DNA of 64,000 bases, taken from assembly GCA_035048485.1 (NCBI GenBank), contig CM068584.1:57041739-57105738 (forward strand). Reading direction: 5' to 3'. The translations under genes and the position numbers were made by a program. This document shows, piece by piece, positions 22,595 through 34,760 of this stretch. The notes beneath the pieces were generated by a model. The model searched no databases and was not told the DNA's origin. It saw only the letters and a program-made list of their open reading frames with translations. Every line of letters begins with the position of its first letter. Position 1 is the stretch's first letter. This DNA is from Pteria penguin (lineage: Eukaryota; Mollusca; Bivalvia; Pterioida; Pteriidae).

Positions 22595-23326
22595 ATTTAG
22601 GGTTTACTTTTGTAAATGTATATGCCCCAAATGATGAAAAGAATAAATTGATATTCTTTGATAAATTACATAAATTTATATCTCAATTTACAATTCACCA
22701 TGAAAATGTTTATATTTGTGGAGATTTTAATTGTAGTTTAAAGAAGGAAAATAATAGATGTCAACGAGAAATTTTAAATAAGCTTGATTAAATAGATTTA
22801 TGGCATGAAAATTATAATGATATAAATTGGTTCACGTGGTGTGATTCTGAAAATATTCCCAAAAGTAGAATAGATTTCATTTTTACTTGTTCGAATAATA
22901 AAGAAAAAGGAAAATCTTTGTGTTTAAGAAGGATTCCAGGAACTCATAATAATGGCTGTAGAATTAGTGACCATAGATACTTTAAGTTTAATATCAATCT
23001 GAATTATTTGAAAAGGGGTTCAGGTTACTGGAAGTTGAGTGTGTCTTATCTTGATGACGATGATTATAAAAATGGTATATGTGTTATTATAAACTCATTA
23101 GAAAATAATGTTGATCCCATAACAAAGTGGGAAATTTTTAAACAAAAGGTTAAGGATTTTTCTATGAAATACGCTAAGAGAAAGCAATGTAAACTAAAAC
23201 TAAAAATAAAAGAGATTGAAAAAGAGATTGAATTGATGGAAAGTTCACCAGATATTCCTTTTGATTTTAATAGAAAAAAAAAAGCTTTGGAAAATGAATT
23301 AGATAAGATATATGACAATAAGACCA
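22595..23326 (+). pseudogene. L1-like LINE fragment: endonuclease domain
   Basis: The plus strand encodes FVNVYAPNDEKNKLIFFDKL, VYICGDFNCSL (GDFN), SRIDFIF, then ISDHRYFKFNINLNYL, which are the APE-type endonuclease motifs in the L1/Tx1 arrangement. A lysine/glutamate-rich linker follows (KQCKLKLKIKEIEKEIELM). One in-frame stop occurs near 22790. The 5' end is truncated, and the fragment ends where the 3' tail of LINE A begins. It predates or flanks LINE A. It has no RT and is inactive. Confidence 0.8.
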
Positions 23327-25353
23327 TAGATAGATAGATAAATTATTATTTTACGTCGCACCGGGAATATTCCACCCATATGGCGACGGTCACAAGTAAA
23401 CACAAATCGAATCGCACTAAAAAGAGCAATTAAAAATATCTACGAAAGACCAGCTCTCACTGTATATCGTATCTACACATAAATGATACTACTAAAATGT
23501 ACATGTATACACAATTAAAATATGTTATATTACAATATATTATATCTTACTATATAAGTTAACTTCTTTTAAAAATCCCAGAACTTTACAAATACTGACA
23601 ATCTCAAATAACTCACTCATACTTTTTACACTATAATAATCATTTCGAATGTGTGCAGTGTCTGCACATTCTAATAATATATGTTTAATACTTAATAAAC
23701 ATCCGCAAGGGACACACTCTGGAGGAGGCTCCTCCTTTAAAAGGTAAGAATGAGTTATCCAGGAGTGTCCTATGCGGAGTCTATAAGTAACAACTTCATC
23801 TCGACGATTACTATGATGACAATGTAGTTTATTGTTAAAAATTGGCTTGAAATCATGAAGTTTATTGTTAACTTCATGATCCCAAGCTTCTTGTGTCAAA
23901 TTCTCAATGTAATTTAAAATAGAAGATTTAAAGTCGCTATATGGAATTTTACCTATAGTATTAGATCTACATACAGCGTTTTTTTTGCTATTTTATCAGC
24001 TGTAACATTACCAACCAAACCCATGTGTCCTGGAACCAAACAAAATGCAACCTCCAAATTATTTGTCAAAAGAGAATCAACTTTCTTTAAAATCGTCAAA
24101 ACATATAGATTATTTGTATTGAAATATTGAATAGCCTGAAGACACGATAAAGAATCAGAATAAATGATATTTTTGGAATATTTATTTCTTTCAATGTGAG
24201 AAAGGGATAAAAGTATAGCGTTAGCTTCAGCAGTAAATATAGAGCTTTTATTAGGTAAACGTACGGATAGAGAAACGTCGTTATCTGTTATTGCAGCAGC
24301 TGCAACTCTGCCACCAGCCTTAGAACCATCTGTATAATATGATTTATAATCGGAATACAAAGACGCAATTTCCGAAAACATTTGTTGATATTGGAGAGAA
24401 TTGGTATCAAGTTTCTTATCATCTGATAATGTTAGTACGACTGTAGGTCTCTTCATCCAACCATGGTGGTGACGAAGGTATTTCGTATTCAGCTATATCA
24501 GATAGCGTTATGCCAGCCTCCTCGATAAGTGGTTTAACACGTAATCCTATAGTGTTAATGTTATTTGGTTTATTGTTATGTTGTATTTCATATTTCGGCT
24601 TAAAGACACAATTAAACGCAGGATTTGATGGGTTTGCATACAATTTAATGATATATTGTAATGTTAATTTAACTCTTCTTTCCCTCAAAGATGGTTCATT
24701 TGCTTCCGAGTATAAACTTCGTACAGGTGAGGTCCTGAAAGCACCAAGACTTAATCTAAAGCCCTGGTGATGTATGGTATCCAGAAGCTGTAAATAGGAC
24801 TTTCTGGCCGAACCATAAACAATACAACCATAGTCCAACTTCGATCGGACCAGCGATCTATATAGCTGGAGCAAAGTTGTACTTTCAGCACCCCACTCTG
24901 TACTAGATAAAACTTTCAAAATATCTAAGGCTTTTAAACATTTGACTTTTAAAGATTTAATGTGCGGTAAAAAAGACAGTCGTTTATCGAAGATGACACC
25001 AAGAAATTTCACTTCATTTACTACATTTATCCTATTACCATCCATAAAAAGTTCAGGGTCATTATGTATTCGCCTATTTTGACAAAAATGAACGCAAGAA
25101 GTTTTATTTTTCGAAAATTTAAAGCCGTTTTGTATAGACCACTGAAATATATCATTAAGACAAAGCTGTAGTTTTCTCTCAATTAGATTCATATTTTTAC
25201 CGCGATTACATATCAAAAAGTCATCAACATAAAGTGATCCATCTATATCATATTTTAAAACCTGTGCTAAGCTGTTCATTTTGATACTAAAAAGAGTAAC
25301 CGACAATATACTTTTCAGGGCTGTCATCGGCTTTTCCCTCATCGATTTTTTAA

Positions 25354-25526
25354 GGGGCAGGCGTGGTGTAGTGGTTAAGCGCTTGGCTTGCGGCGCCGAC
25401 GATCCGGGTTCGATTCCCGGGTTGCGCCACTATGTTTAAGAGGTTGGTAACCTCCTGCTTCCATGTCGCGATATAACTGAAATATTGTTGAAAGCGACGT
25501 AAAACACCAATCAACCAACCAACCAA
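25354..25526 (+). mobile_element. tRNA-type SINE (family 1) inside LINE A ORF2
   Basis: Near-complete copy: GGGGCAGGCGTGGTGTAGTG head, GATCCGGGTTCGATTCCCGG B box, CCTCCTGCTTCCATGTCGCG, tail GCGACGTAAAACACCAATCA then (AACC)n. There is no target duplication. Compared with LINE B, about 98 codons of RT are missing exactly at this site, so the insertion came with a deletion. Confidence 0.92.
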
Positions 25527-26749
25527 CTTCTGTTTCCTGAAACCACACTAACTATCAGTAAGAAAATTGTTGTGTTCCAAGAACCAGACAAGACGTTCAT
25601 TGATCATTCTTTCTAAAGTTTTACAAACGCAGCTTGTTAATGATATTGGCCGATAATTAACAGGATCAGTATGATCCTTTCCAGGTTTTGGGATGGGAAC
25701 TATAATAGATTGTCTCCACGACTCTGGAAAATCACCATTCAGCCAAGTGTAATTAAAAATATGAAGTAAAATATTCAAAGATTCTAATGGAAGATGTTTT
25801 AAAATTTGATAATGTACTTCATCCGGACCAGTTGCAGTATCATGGGATTTTTGCAGAGACATTTGTAATTCTTCGATCGAGAACGGTTCATTATAATCTT
25901 CCTGGTTATTCGACGAAAATTTCAATTTAAATTTTTCAGATTTTTGTTTTAATCGACGAAATCGAGGAAGACAATTATCAGAGGAAGAGTTTTTTGAAAA
26001 AGTATTTCCCAAACAATTGGCAATATCTAGTTTGGATGTTAAAATATTAGAGTTATGGTGAAGATGTTTAACATTATTTGAAGTACCTTTACCTTTTATT
26101 TTATTAATCATCGTCCACACTTTATTTGTAGGAGTATGAGTATTAACTTTGGAGACATACTTTCTCCAGGATAAACGTTTGCAGCTGTTAATGGTGCGCC
26201 TGGCAACCGCTCTACGTTGGCGAACTTTATTTAAATTTGACGAAATAGGATGTCTAAATTCTTTTTCGGTCTTTTTTGCGATCTTTGATGACACTTTTAC
26301 AGTTATCATCAAACCATGGGTTGTATTTATGTTTTGAAAAAGCAGAGGTTTTAGGAATGTTCTGTTCACAAATCTGAACTAATGTATTTGTAAAGGTAAG
26401 AATAGGGTCGTTTTTCATCTAAATAATTAATTTGATTCAGATTCATAAGGCAATCGGATTGAAATTGACACCAGTCAGCTTTATCAAGTTTCCATCGTGG
26501 AATACAATTATTATTAGACGATACATTACTGTTTAATATAAGTGGAAAATGATCACTCCCACATAAATCGTTATGAACTGACCATATAAAGTCAGTCAAA
26601 TGCGATGGATCAGTTAAAGTAAGATCTATTGAAGTATAAGTACCATGTCCTCGATGTAAGTAGGTACTAGACCCATCATTAAAGACACATAAATTATGTT
26701 TTGATATAAAATCTTCAATTATTTTACCTTTGGTATCAACATTTTTCAC

Positions 26750-26920
26750 AGGGGCAGGCTTGGTGTAGTGGTTAAGCGCTTGGCTTGCGGCGCCGACGAT
26801 CCGGGTTCGATTCCCGGGTTGCGCCACTATGTTTAAGAGGTTGGTAACCTCCTGCTTCCATGTCGCGATATAACTGAAATATTGTTGAAAGCGACGTAAA
26901 ACACCAATCAACCAACCAAC
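26750..26920 (+). mobile_element. tRNA-type SINE (family 1) inside LINE A endonuclease
   Basis: Complete copy, almost identical to the one at 25354-25526. Flanked by CAACATTTTTCAC (from 26738) and CAACATTTTCAC (26918-26929), a target duplication with a one-base difference. Read on the minus strand the SINE is open and in frame with ORF2 on both sides, so a 254-codon frame runs through it. Confidence 0.93.
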
Positions 26921-27355
26921 ATTTTCACTACCCCACAATACATTATGAGCATTAAAGTCACCTAATATGATATATGGCTTAGGTAACTGCTCAACAAGTT
27001 TATCCAATTCAATACAGTCTAAATTTGAACTAGGCGGAAGATATAGTGAACACAAAGTAATTGTTTTATGCAATGTTATACGCACAGCAACAGCTTGTAA
27101 ACCTGAATCTAATATAATACCACTATGCAAAAATGAATTTCGTACAAAGATGGACGAACCACCCGTAGCTCTATCTTTTAGTACTATAAAAATTATATTG
27201 AGAAAAATTCTTCAATTGAAGAGAATCCGTGTCCTTAAGATGGGTTTCTTGTAAACATAAAACTGCTGGTGAAAATTTCTCACCAAGAATATGCAACTCA
27301 TATAAATTCGCTTTTAAACCTCTACAATTCCATTGAATAATGGCATGTGTATGCT

Positions 27356-27548
27356 TCATTTATCTACTTTAAGTCTGGCAAGAGAAGGCCTGCGACCCCT
27401 TTTTGTCGGGGATTTACTATAATCCCTTGTACTAGAGTTGTGAGATTTCTCACTAACTTCCTCAGTGGAAATATCAGACGAACTATCAGTATGAGAAACA
27501 CCTTCCATCTCTACCTCTAGCACGTCATATTTATTTTGTGTGATCACA
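27356..27548 (-). CDS. LINE A ORF1, C-terminal segment
   Basis: Encodes VITQNKYDVLEVEMEG, a Ser-rich linker and the basic end KRGRRPSLARLKVDK. This matches the end of LINE B ORF1 (KFDVLEIEMED, GRKPSLARLTDK). The N-terminal part lies beyond the BEL element at 40912-42070, and the reading frame agrees on both sides of the BEL target duplication. The stop overlaps the ORF2 start as ATGA, the same arrangement as in LINE B, which suggests coupled translation. Confidence 0.85.
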
Positions 27549-27553
27549 ACAGG

Positions 27554-28203
27554 TGTTCTGCCGCAATGCAGACAGCGTAACCAGATGAAAAAATCCACAA
27601 CACAACTAGTAGCTTGATGCAGACTGTATTTCCATGAAAGTTGGTAAAAAGCTACACACAAAATAAACGTACATGTAAAAACAGCAGTGACATGTAATTT
27701 GTATACTGACGTGTAATGAGAACAGTATCAATTATGCATACAAACTTTTAAAAATAACAATTCTGACCCCAAGACGCTTCCATACTTTTTGGCCTACGTG
27801 ACAAACACCTTACACAGTAAATGTACATTACCCAATTACACCCATGTGCACCATACATTATATCAATAGAACTTCAAACAAACAAAGTTACAAAATTATC
27901 AATAGATTGCAAAAATGCTTCCTTGCATATAAAAATACATGTATCAAAAGAACATAATGCAGATAAAATGATTACTCACACTGTGAGGGGAACCAATTTA
28001 GCTTATTACCGAACATCAAAACACTGACAAAGACAGGCATAGAAATCTCTAGAGACCTTGACCTAACTGTCCAAAAAAAAATCGATATCCAGGTAAACAC
28101 GTATACATACATAGAAAAAGAAAGTGGTCGAAAGGAAGTAACTCTAATTCTGATATGACATAAATAAAATCAATATATAAAAATGCAAAAAGCGTCCAGC
28201 ACA
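27554..28203 (-). repeat. BEL 3' LTR
   Basis: 650 bp, starting TGTGCTGGACGC and ending in CA on the minus strand. It lacks the 6 bp (GACAGT on plus) present near the inner edge of the other LTR. Otherwise it is about 99% identical by direct reading. The left flank ACAGG is the target duplication. Confidence 0.95.
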
Positions 28204-28304
28204 CTCCCCGTCTGATGTCATAATGACATCACTAGTAAACACAATTAATGATAAATTCAAAGTTGAAATCTGACAGGTATTTTCATGAACATTTCAAATA
28301 TCAA

Positions 28305-30851
28305 TTAATCTATAAGTAAAATTAGTTCACACACAGGACGAGTGTAATTCACAATCTTCCCATCGACACTGACACGAACAACTGCTTTCCGAACTAATCC
28401 ATCGTCACTCTTGATGGCGTTGACCACAATTCCCATGGGCCAGTTGTTCCTGTGACTGTGCGCATCCCGAAGAAGAACCACATCTGCTTCCTTGAGGTTC
28501 GGTTTCTCCGGGTGCCACTTACGACGTGATTGCAGATCTTGCAGATAGCTTTTGCGCCAACGTGTCCAAAAGAGATCGGACAGAACTTGGACATGCTTCC
28601 AAGACGCACGATACATATCTTTCAAACTGTCGCTGTCTGTTTCTACGGTCGGGGTGCCTCGCTTCATTGTCAAAAGCATCGCCGGCGTGAGAAGCAAAGG
28701 ATCGCCTGGATCTGAAGAGATTGCGGTGATTGGCCTCGAATTGATGATAGCGCACACTTCGGCCATCAGAGTCGTGAGTACATCGTGCGTTAAGCCTTTC
28801 TTTTCGGTGAGCAACATAGAGTCCAAAATTCTTCGCGTGACCCCGATCATCCTTTCCCACACCCCTCCCATGTGGGAAGAGTGCGGGGCGTTGAAAATCC
28901 AAACGGAACCAGAGTTGTATAGGAACGTCTTTAGCGATGAATCGTCGACATTAATGACATCTATTTTGAGATCAGTCGTTGCCCCGACGAAATTCGTTCC
29001 TCTGTCTGATCGGAAGACTTTCACATGACCTCGGAGAGAGACAAAACGACGTAGAGCGTTTATAAATGCTGAGCTGCTGAGCTCGTCGACCACTTCTATA
29101 TGAATTGCTCTTGTGGTGAGGCAAGTGAATAATATCGCCCATCTCTTGCTATTAGCCACTCCGCCCCTGGTTTTCCTCGTAACCACCTCCCACGTTCCGA
29201 ATGTATCGACACCCACCGAAGAGAAAGGCGGTCCAGGTGTGATCCTGTCTAGTGGTAAGTCGGCCATCTGTTGCTCGTATCGCTTTCCTCGGAGTTTGCG
29301 ACAAGTGATGCATTTATGTATCACTGAAGAGACAGTACGCTTTGCTCCAACGACCCAGTAACCATTGCTTCTCAAGGCACCTTCAGTAAAATGTCTCCCT
29401 TGGTGTTTTACCAGCTCGTGGAAGTGACGTATGAGAAGCGATGAAACGTGTCCTTTGGGAAGGATGACTGGGTTAGTCTCGGAAAGGTCAAGAACGTTGT
29501 TAGCTTTGTTCAGCCTTCCACCAAGTCGCAAAAGGCCTTCGTTGTCCAAGAACGGAGTTAGCGATGTAATACGACTCGATTTCGGAAGAGGAAGTCCCTG
29601 CCTCAAACACTTGACTTCCTTTTTGTAACTGTCACGTTGTGCTTCTTTCAGGATGAAAAGCTCAGCTTCACGATAGGTATCCACGGACTTGAAGGAAGAG
29701 CAGTAATGCCAGCCATGGCATGTATTTTCAGAACGGAATGACTGAGCGAGATGACGAAGCAAAGAAACTGCTTTCACTAGTTTTGACCAACTGAGGAAAT
29801 TCTCAAAGCGCGAAATTCCCAACGAAGGAACACACGCAGAAGTCTTTAATACTTCCACTTTGCATCTGATTTCTCTGTCGTCGTCTGGATCCACCAATGA
29901 AAATGAGTCTTCCTTGAGACAATCTCCTTGGCAATATTTTTTAACTTCAGAGGATGCACGCAACCACACTCGAAGTCTTGAGTCAACATCTGAGATTGCA
30001 TATCGTGTTGCACTGTCCGCAGGATTCAAATGAGTCGGTATGTAGTTCCACTGGAGTGGCGAGGTACGATTACGGATCCGTTCCACGCGATTGGCGACAT
30101 ATGTGTAGAAGCGCCGTGTATCATTGGCTATATAGCCCAAAACGACTTTACTGTCGGTGTAAAACTTCACGACGAAGGGATTGATGTCTAAATACTCCAA
30201 GATCAGATCCTGTAGCTCTACGGCAAGAACGGCACCACAAAGTTCCAGTCGTGGAATTGTATGGCCACCAGATGGCGCTAACTTTGCCTTCCCAAGGACA
30301 AACGATAACGTGGATGTGGAACTGGCGCTAAGTAGGCTACTGCTGCTACAGCTTTCTCAGAAGCATCACTGAATATATGAAGTTCTAAGTCACCAGCCTT
30401 TGAGAAAGACAAGTCGAAGTACATACGTGGTATCTTTACATCTCGGAGGGTTTCCAAAGAGAGCTGCCACTGTTGCCAAGTTTCACGATGTTCTGGGGAT
30501 AGCGGTGAATCCCAATCGACACCGGAAGGAGTAGCTTCTCGGAGCAGAATTTTCCCCATGATGGTGAGCGGCGCAAGGAAACCGATGGGATCATATATAC
30601 TATTTACTGTAGAAAGGAGTCCTCTTCGAGTGAACGGCTTGTCCAATACCGGAATGTCAAAGATAAATGAGTCAGAGTTGAGATACCATGCAAGACCTAG
30701 GCTGCGTTGCACTGGCAAATAGTCCTTTTCCAAATCCAGCGTCTTAAGATCTTTCCCGAGGTCTTCCGGCGGGAATGCTTCCATGACTTTACTGCTGTTG
30801 GAAGCAATCTTGTGCAATCTAATATTCCCTTCTGTTTTCAATGCCTGTTGT
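28305..30851 (-). CDS. BEL pol, second part: RT end, RNase H, integrase
   Basis: The RT/RNase H part (30278-30850) starts right after LINE B with KTEGNIRLHKIASNS, then LLSTVNSIYDPIGFLAPLT (BEL signature) and LHIFSDASEKAVAAVAYL (RNase H). One frameshift near 30290 moves to the frame ending at 28305. This has FYTDSKVVLGYI (RNase H), YIPTHLNPADSATR, the integrase zinc domain (CITCRKLRGK), GVDTFGTW (first Asp), FRSDRGTNFVGA (second Asp) and HMGGVWERMIGVTR (catalytic Glu), then the C-terminal WPMGIVVNAIKSDDG. The catalytic residues are intact. It is inactivated by LINE B and one frameshift. Confidence 0.93.
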
Positions 30852-31063
30852 AGATAGATAGATAGATACATTATTGTTTTACGTCGCACCGGGAATATTT
30901 CACCCATATGGCGACGGTTACAAGCTAACATAAACCAAATTAAAAAAGAGCAATTAAAAATATTTAGGAAAGACCAGCTCTCATTGTATAACGTATCTAC
31001 ATATAAATGATGTTACTAAAATATACATATATACACAATTATAATACGTTACATTTCAATATA

Positions 31064-34000
31064 TCATATTTTATTGAATAGGTTCACTTCTTTCAAAAAA
31101 TCTAGAACTCTTGAAATACTGATACTCTCAAATAATTCATTCATACTTTGTACAGTATAATACTGATTTCGAATGTGTGCAGTGTCTGCGCATTCCAACA
31201 ATATATGTTTAATACTTAATAGACATCCGCAAGGGATACACTCTGGAGGAGGCTCTTCCTTTAAAAGGTAAGAATGCGTTATCCAAGAATGCCCAATGCG
31301 GAGTCTACAAGTAACAATTTCATCTCTACGACAAGAATGATGATAATTTATTCTATATTTAAAAATCGGCTTCAGATCATGAAGTTTATTATTATCTTCA
31401 TGGTCCCCAGTTTTCTTGTGACAAAGCATCAATATAATTCAATATAGATGGTTTAAAATCTGTATAAGGTATTTTACCCACGATATCTAGTCTATTTAAT
31501 CCCTTCTTTTGCTGCTTTGTCAGCTTTAACGTTACCTACGAATCCCGTATGTCCAGGAAGCCAACAAAATACAATGTCAAAATTATTTGACAACAAAGAA
31601 TTTACCTTTTCTAAAATCCTCAAGATGTAGGGATTACTAGTATTGAAATTTTTGATAGCTTGAAGACATGATAAAGAGTCAGAAAAAACGATACTCTTAA
31701 AGTGTTTATTTTTTTTCAATATGAACAAGTGCTAAAAGTATAGCCTTAGCTTCAGCTGTAAATATAGAACAATTATTTGGTAAACGTATGGATAAAGAAA
31801 TATCGGTATCAGTTACTGCAGCAGCTGCCACTCTGCCACCATCCTTGGAACCATCAGTATAGTATGATTTATATTCCGAATACAAAGATCTTATTTCTGA
31901 AAACATTTGTTGATATTTCAAAGAATTCGTATCAATTTTCTTATGATCTGATAATTTCAGTATAACGTTCGATTTTTTCATCAACCAAGGCGGTGAAGAA
32001 GGTATTTCATAATTTGCTATATCAGATAATCTAATTCCAGCCTCTTCTATATGTGGTCGAACCCGTAATCCAATATTCTTAATACTATTGGGTTTACTAT
32101 TGTATAAAATTTCATGTTTTGGTTTAAAAAAAGCAGTCAAAAGCGGGATTCGAAGAATTTGAATACAGTTTAATTACATATTGCAAAGTAAGTTTCAGTC
32201 TTCTTTCATTTAAAGATGGTTCCCCAGCTTCAGCATATAAACTAGTTGCAGGTGAGGTTCTGAAAGCACCAAGACTCAAACGTAAGCCCTGGTGATGTAT
32301 GGTGTCCAGAAGCTGTAAATAGGATTTTCTGGCCGAACCATAAACAATACAACCATAGTCCAGCTTCGATCGAACCAGCGATCTATAAAGCTGGAGCAAG
32401 GTTGTACTTTCAGCACCCCACTCCACACCAGATAAAACTTTTAATATATCTAAAGCTTTTAAACATTTTACTTTCAAAGATCTGATATGCGGCAAAAACG
32501 ATAATCGTTTATCAAAAATAAGTCCAAGAAACTTAACTTCATTCACTACTTTAATCTGATTACCGTCCATAAACAGTTCTGGGTCATTATGTAAACGCCT
32601 ATTCTGGCAAAAATGAACACAAGAAGTTTTATTTTTCGAAAATTTAAAACCGTTTTCAATTGACCATTGGAAGATATGGTTCAAACAAAGCTGAAGCTTC
32701 CGCTCAATCATATTCATATTTTTCCCTCGACAGCATATTAGAAAGTCATCAACATAAAGGGAACCATCTATATCATGTTTCAAAACTTGAGCTAAACTAT
32801 TAATTTTAATGCTAAACAGAGTAACGGATAATATACTTCCCTGAGGTACGCCCAACTCCTGTTCATAACAATTGGACGTATGAGCACCTAGTCGAATATT
32901 AAACCGTCTGTCTTTTAAAAAATTCGAAATAAATATTGGCAAGTTACCTCGGAGACCCATATTATATAAATCTTTTAAAATACCATATTTCCAAGTTGTA
33001 TCATATGCCTTTTCTAAATCAAAAAATATCGATACAACATGTTCTTTATTTATAAAAGCATCACGAATATATGATTCTAAACGAACAAGATGATCGACAG
33101 TACTTCTGTGTTTTCTAAAACCACACTGAATATCAGTAAGTAAATTATTATGTTCCAAAAACCAGACAAGTCTATCATTAATCATTCGTTCTAAAGTTTT
33201 ACATACACAGCTAGTTAATGATATTGGCCTATAGTTAATGGGATCAGTATGATCCTTTCCTGTTTTTGGAATAGGAATTATAATGGAATCTCTCCATGAT
33301 TCAGGGAATTTGCCTTCAGACCAAATTCGATTGAAAATATCTAGTAATATATATAATGATTCTATTGGAAGATGTTTAAGAATTTGGTAATGAATTTCGT
33401 CTGACCCAGTCGCTGTATCACGAAATTTTTATAAAGAAGACTTTAATTCATCAATAGAAAATAGTTTGTTATAATCTTCAGTACTACAAGAATTAAAATT
33501 AAGTTTTATTTTTTCGGTCTTACGTTTTATCCGTTGAAATTCCGGTAAACAGTTTGTGGAAGAAGAATTTTTTGAAAAAGTTTCTCCCAAAAAATTTGCA
33601 ATATCAGCTTTTGACGTTAAAATCGTATTATTTTGTCTTAGGTGTTTTAATTTGGATGAGGTGCCTTTACCGTTAATTTTCTTAATCATCTTCCAGACTT
33701 TATTAATAGGGGTATGCGTATTAACTTTAGATACATATTTTCTCCATGATAATCGTTTGCTTTGATTTATAGTGCGCCTGGCGATGGCCCTACATTTACG
33801 AAGTGTATTTAGATTAGAATTTATTGGATGCCGTTTATAAAGTTTTTCAGCCTTCTTCCGCTCTTTGACAACAATTCTACAATTGTCATCAAACCATGGG
33901 TTATATTTACGTTTTGGTATTGTAGAGGTTTTAGGTATACTTTTCTCGCAAATTTGAATAAGATTATTTGTAAAAGTAAGAATAGGTTCTTTTTCACTAT

Positions 34001-34760
34001 CATAATTCATTGTATTAAGTTCAAACAAACAATCTGTTTGGAATTGTGTCCAATCAGCTTTATCGAGTTTCCAACGTGGGATTCGATCATCGCTCGATGT
34101 TATATTGCTTTTTAAAAGAGTTGGAAAATGATCACTTCCACATAGGTCATCATGGACTGACCATACAAAAATCAGTAAAAAGCGAAGGATCTGTTATGGC
34201 AAGGTCAATCGAAGTATAAGAACCATTCCCAGGATGTAAATAAGTATTTGACCCGTCATTAAAGGACACATAAATTATGTTTTTCTATAAAATTTTCAAT
34301 TATTTTTCCTTTATTGTCTGTATTATCACTGCCCCACAAAGGATTATGGGCATTGAAGTCACCTAATAAAATGTATGGTTTAGGTAACTGGTCAACAAGG
34401 TTATCTAGTTCAAGTTGATCTAAAATTAAGTTAGGTGGAATATATATTGAACATAAAGTGATCGTTTTTATGTAATGTAACACGTACAGCAACAGCTTGT
34501 AAAGTTTTGTTCAATGAAATATTACTGTGTAAAATGGAATTCCGAACGAAGATGGACGAACCACCTGTAGCTCTTTCATTTACACTATACAAATTATATT
34601 GTGAGAAATTCTTCACTTGAAGTTTATCCGTGTCTTTAAGATGAGTCTCCTGAAGGCAGAATACCGTTGGAGAAAAATTATGATCTAATTGAAAAAGTTC
34701 ATTTATATTTACCTTTAAACCTCTACAGTTCCACTGTATAATAGAATCGGAACGATTCAT
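31064..34760 (-). pseudogene. LINE B ORF2: endonuclease, RT, RNase H; frameshifted
   Basis: ATG at 34760. Endonuclease: WNCRGLKVNI, CLQETHLKDTD, ILLGDFNAHNP. RT (32124-33185, 353 codons open): FFDLEKAYDTTW (motif A), GVPQGSILSVTLFS (motif B), SLYVDDFLIC (motif C), VKFLGLIFDKRLSF. RNase H (31492-32140): YYTDGSKDGG, FTAEAKAILL, FSDSLSCLQA, WLPGHTGFVGN. C-terminal block (31064-31432): PPECIPCGCLLSIKHILLEC. The catalytic RT region that LINE A lost is present here. Frame changes lie near 34470, 34150, 33430-33190, 32130 and 31720, several in runs of A or T, so some may be sequencing errors. Confidence 0.9.

Larger units (their letters stand above)
23540..27359 (-). pseudogene. LINE A ORF2: endonuclease, RT, RNase H; interrupted
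   Basis: Starts at ATG 27359. Endonuclease motifs: WNCRGL, CLQETHL, ILGDFNAHN, TSIDLTLTD, GSDHFPL. The RT N-terminal half (25548-26369) has FPESWRQSIIVPIPKPGKD and PVNYRPISLTSC. The RT C-terminal half (24419-25342) has SLYVDDFLIC and VKFLGVIFDKRLSF. RNase H (23953-24456) has YYTDGSKAGG, FTAEANAILL, YSDSLSCLQA and VPGHMGLVGN. A C-terminal zinc-finger-like block follows (PPECVPCGCLLSIKHILLEC). One SINE splits the endonuclease (26750-26920). Another (25354-25526) replaces about 300 bp of RT, including the motif A Asp and most of the PQG block. Other frame changes exist. It cannot make an active enzyme. Confidence 0.88.
23327..27548 (-). mobile_element. LINE A (I-type, RNase H), 3' part
   Basis: The 3' half of a non-LTR element whose 5' half is at 40912-42809; a BEL element separates them. 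It contains the end of ORF1, all of ORF2 with an internal deletion, and two SINE insertions. The 3' end is a (TATC)n tail at 23327-23340 preceded by TGCGACGTAAAATAATAATT. The APE endonuclease, RT, RNase H and CCHC order place it in the I superfamily (I/Nimb-like). I could not find a target duplication against the flank at 42810. Confidence 0.88.

Noticed and set aside
18300..26840. tRNA genes suggested by A and B boxes
   Set aside because: Each tRNA-like part continues into a SINE body and tail and is flanked by target duplications or lies inside LINE sequence.
28394..29628. Several open frames on both strands inside BEL integrase
   Set aside because: Shadows of the real minus-strand pol frame (28305-30200), which carries all the catalytic motifs.
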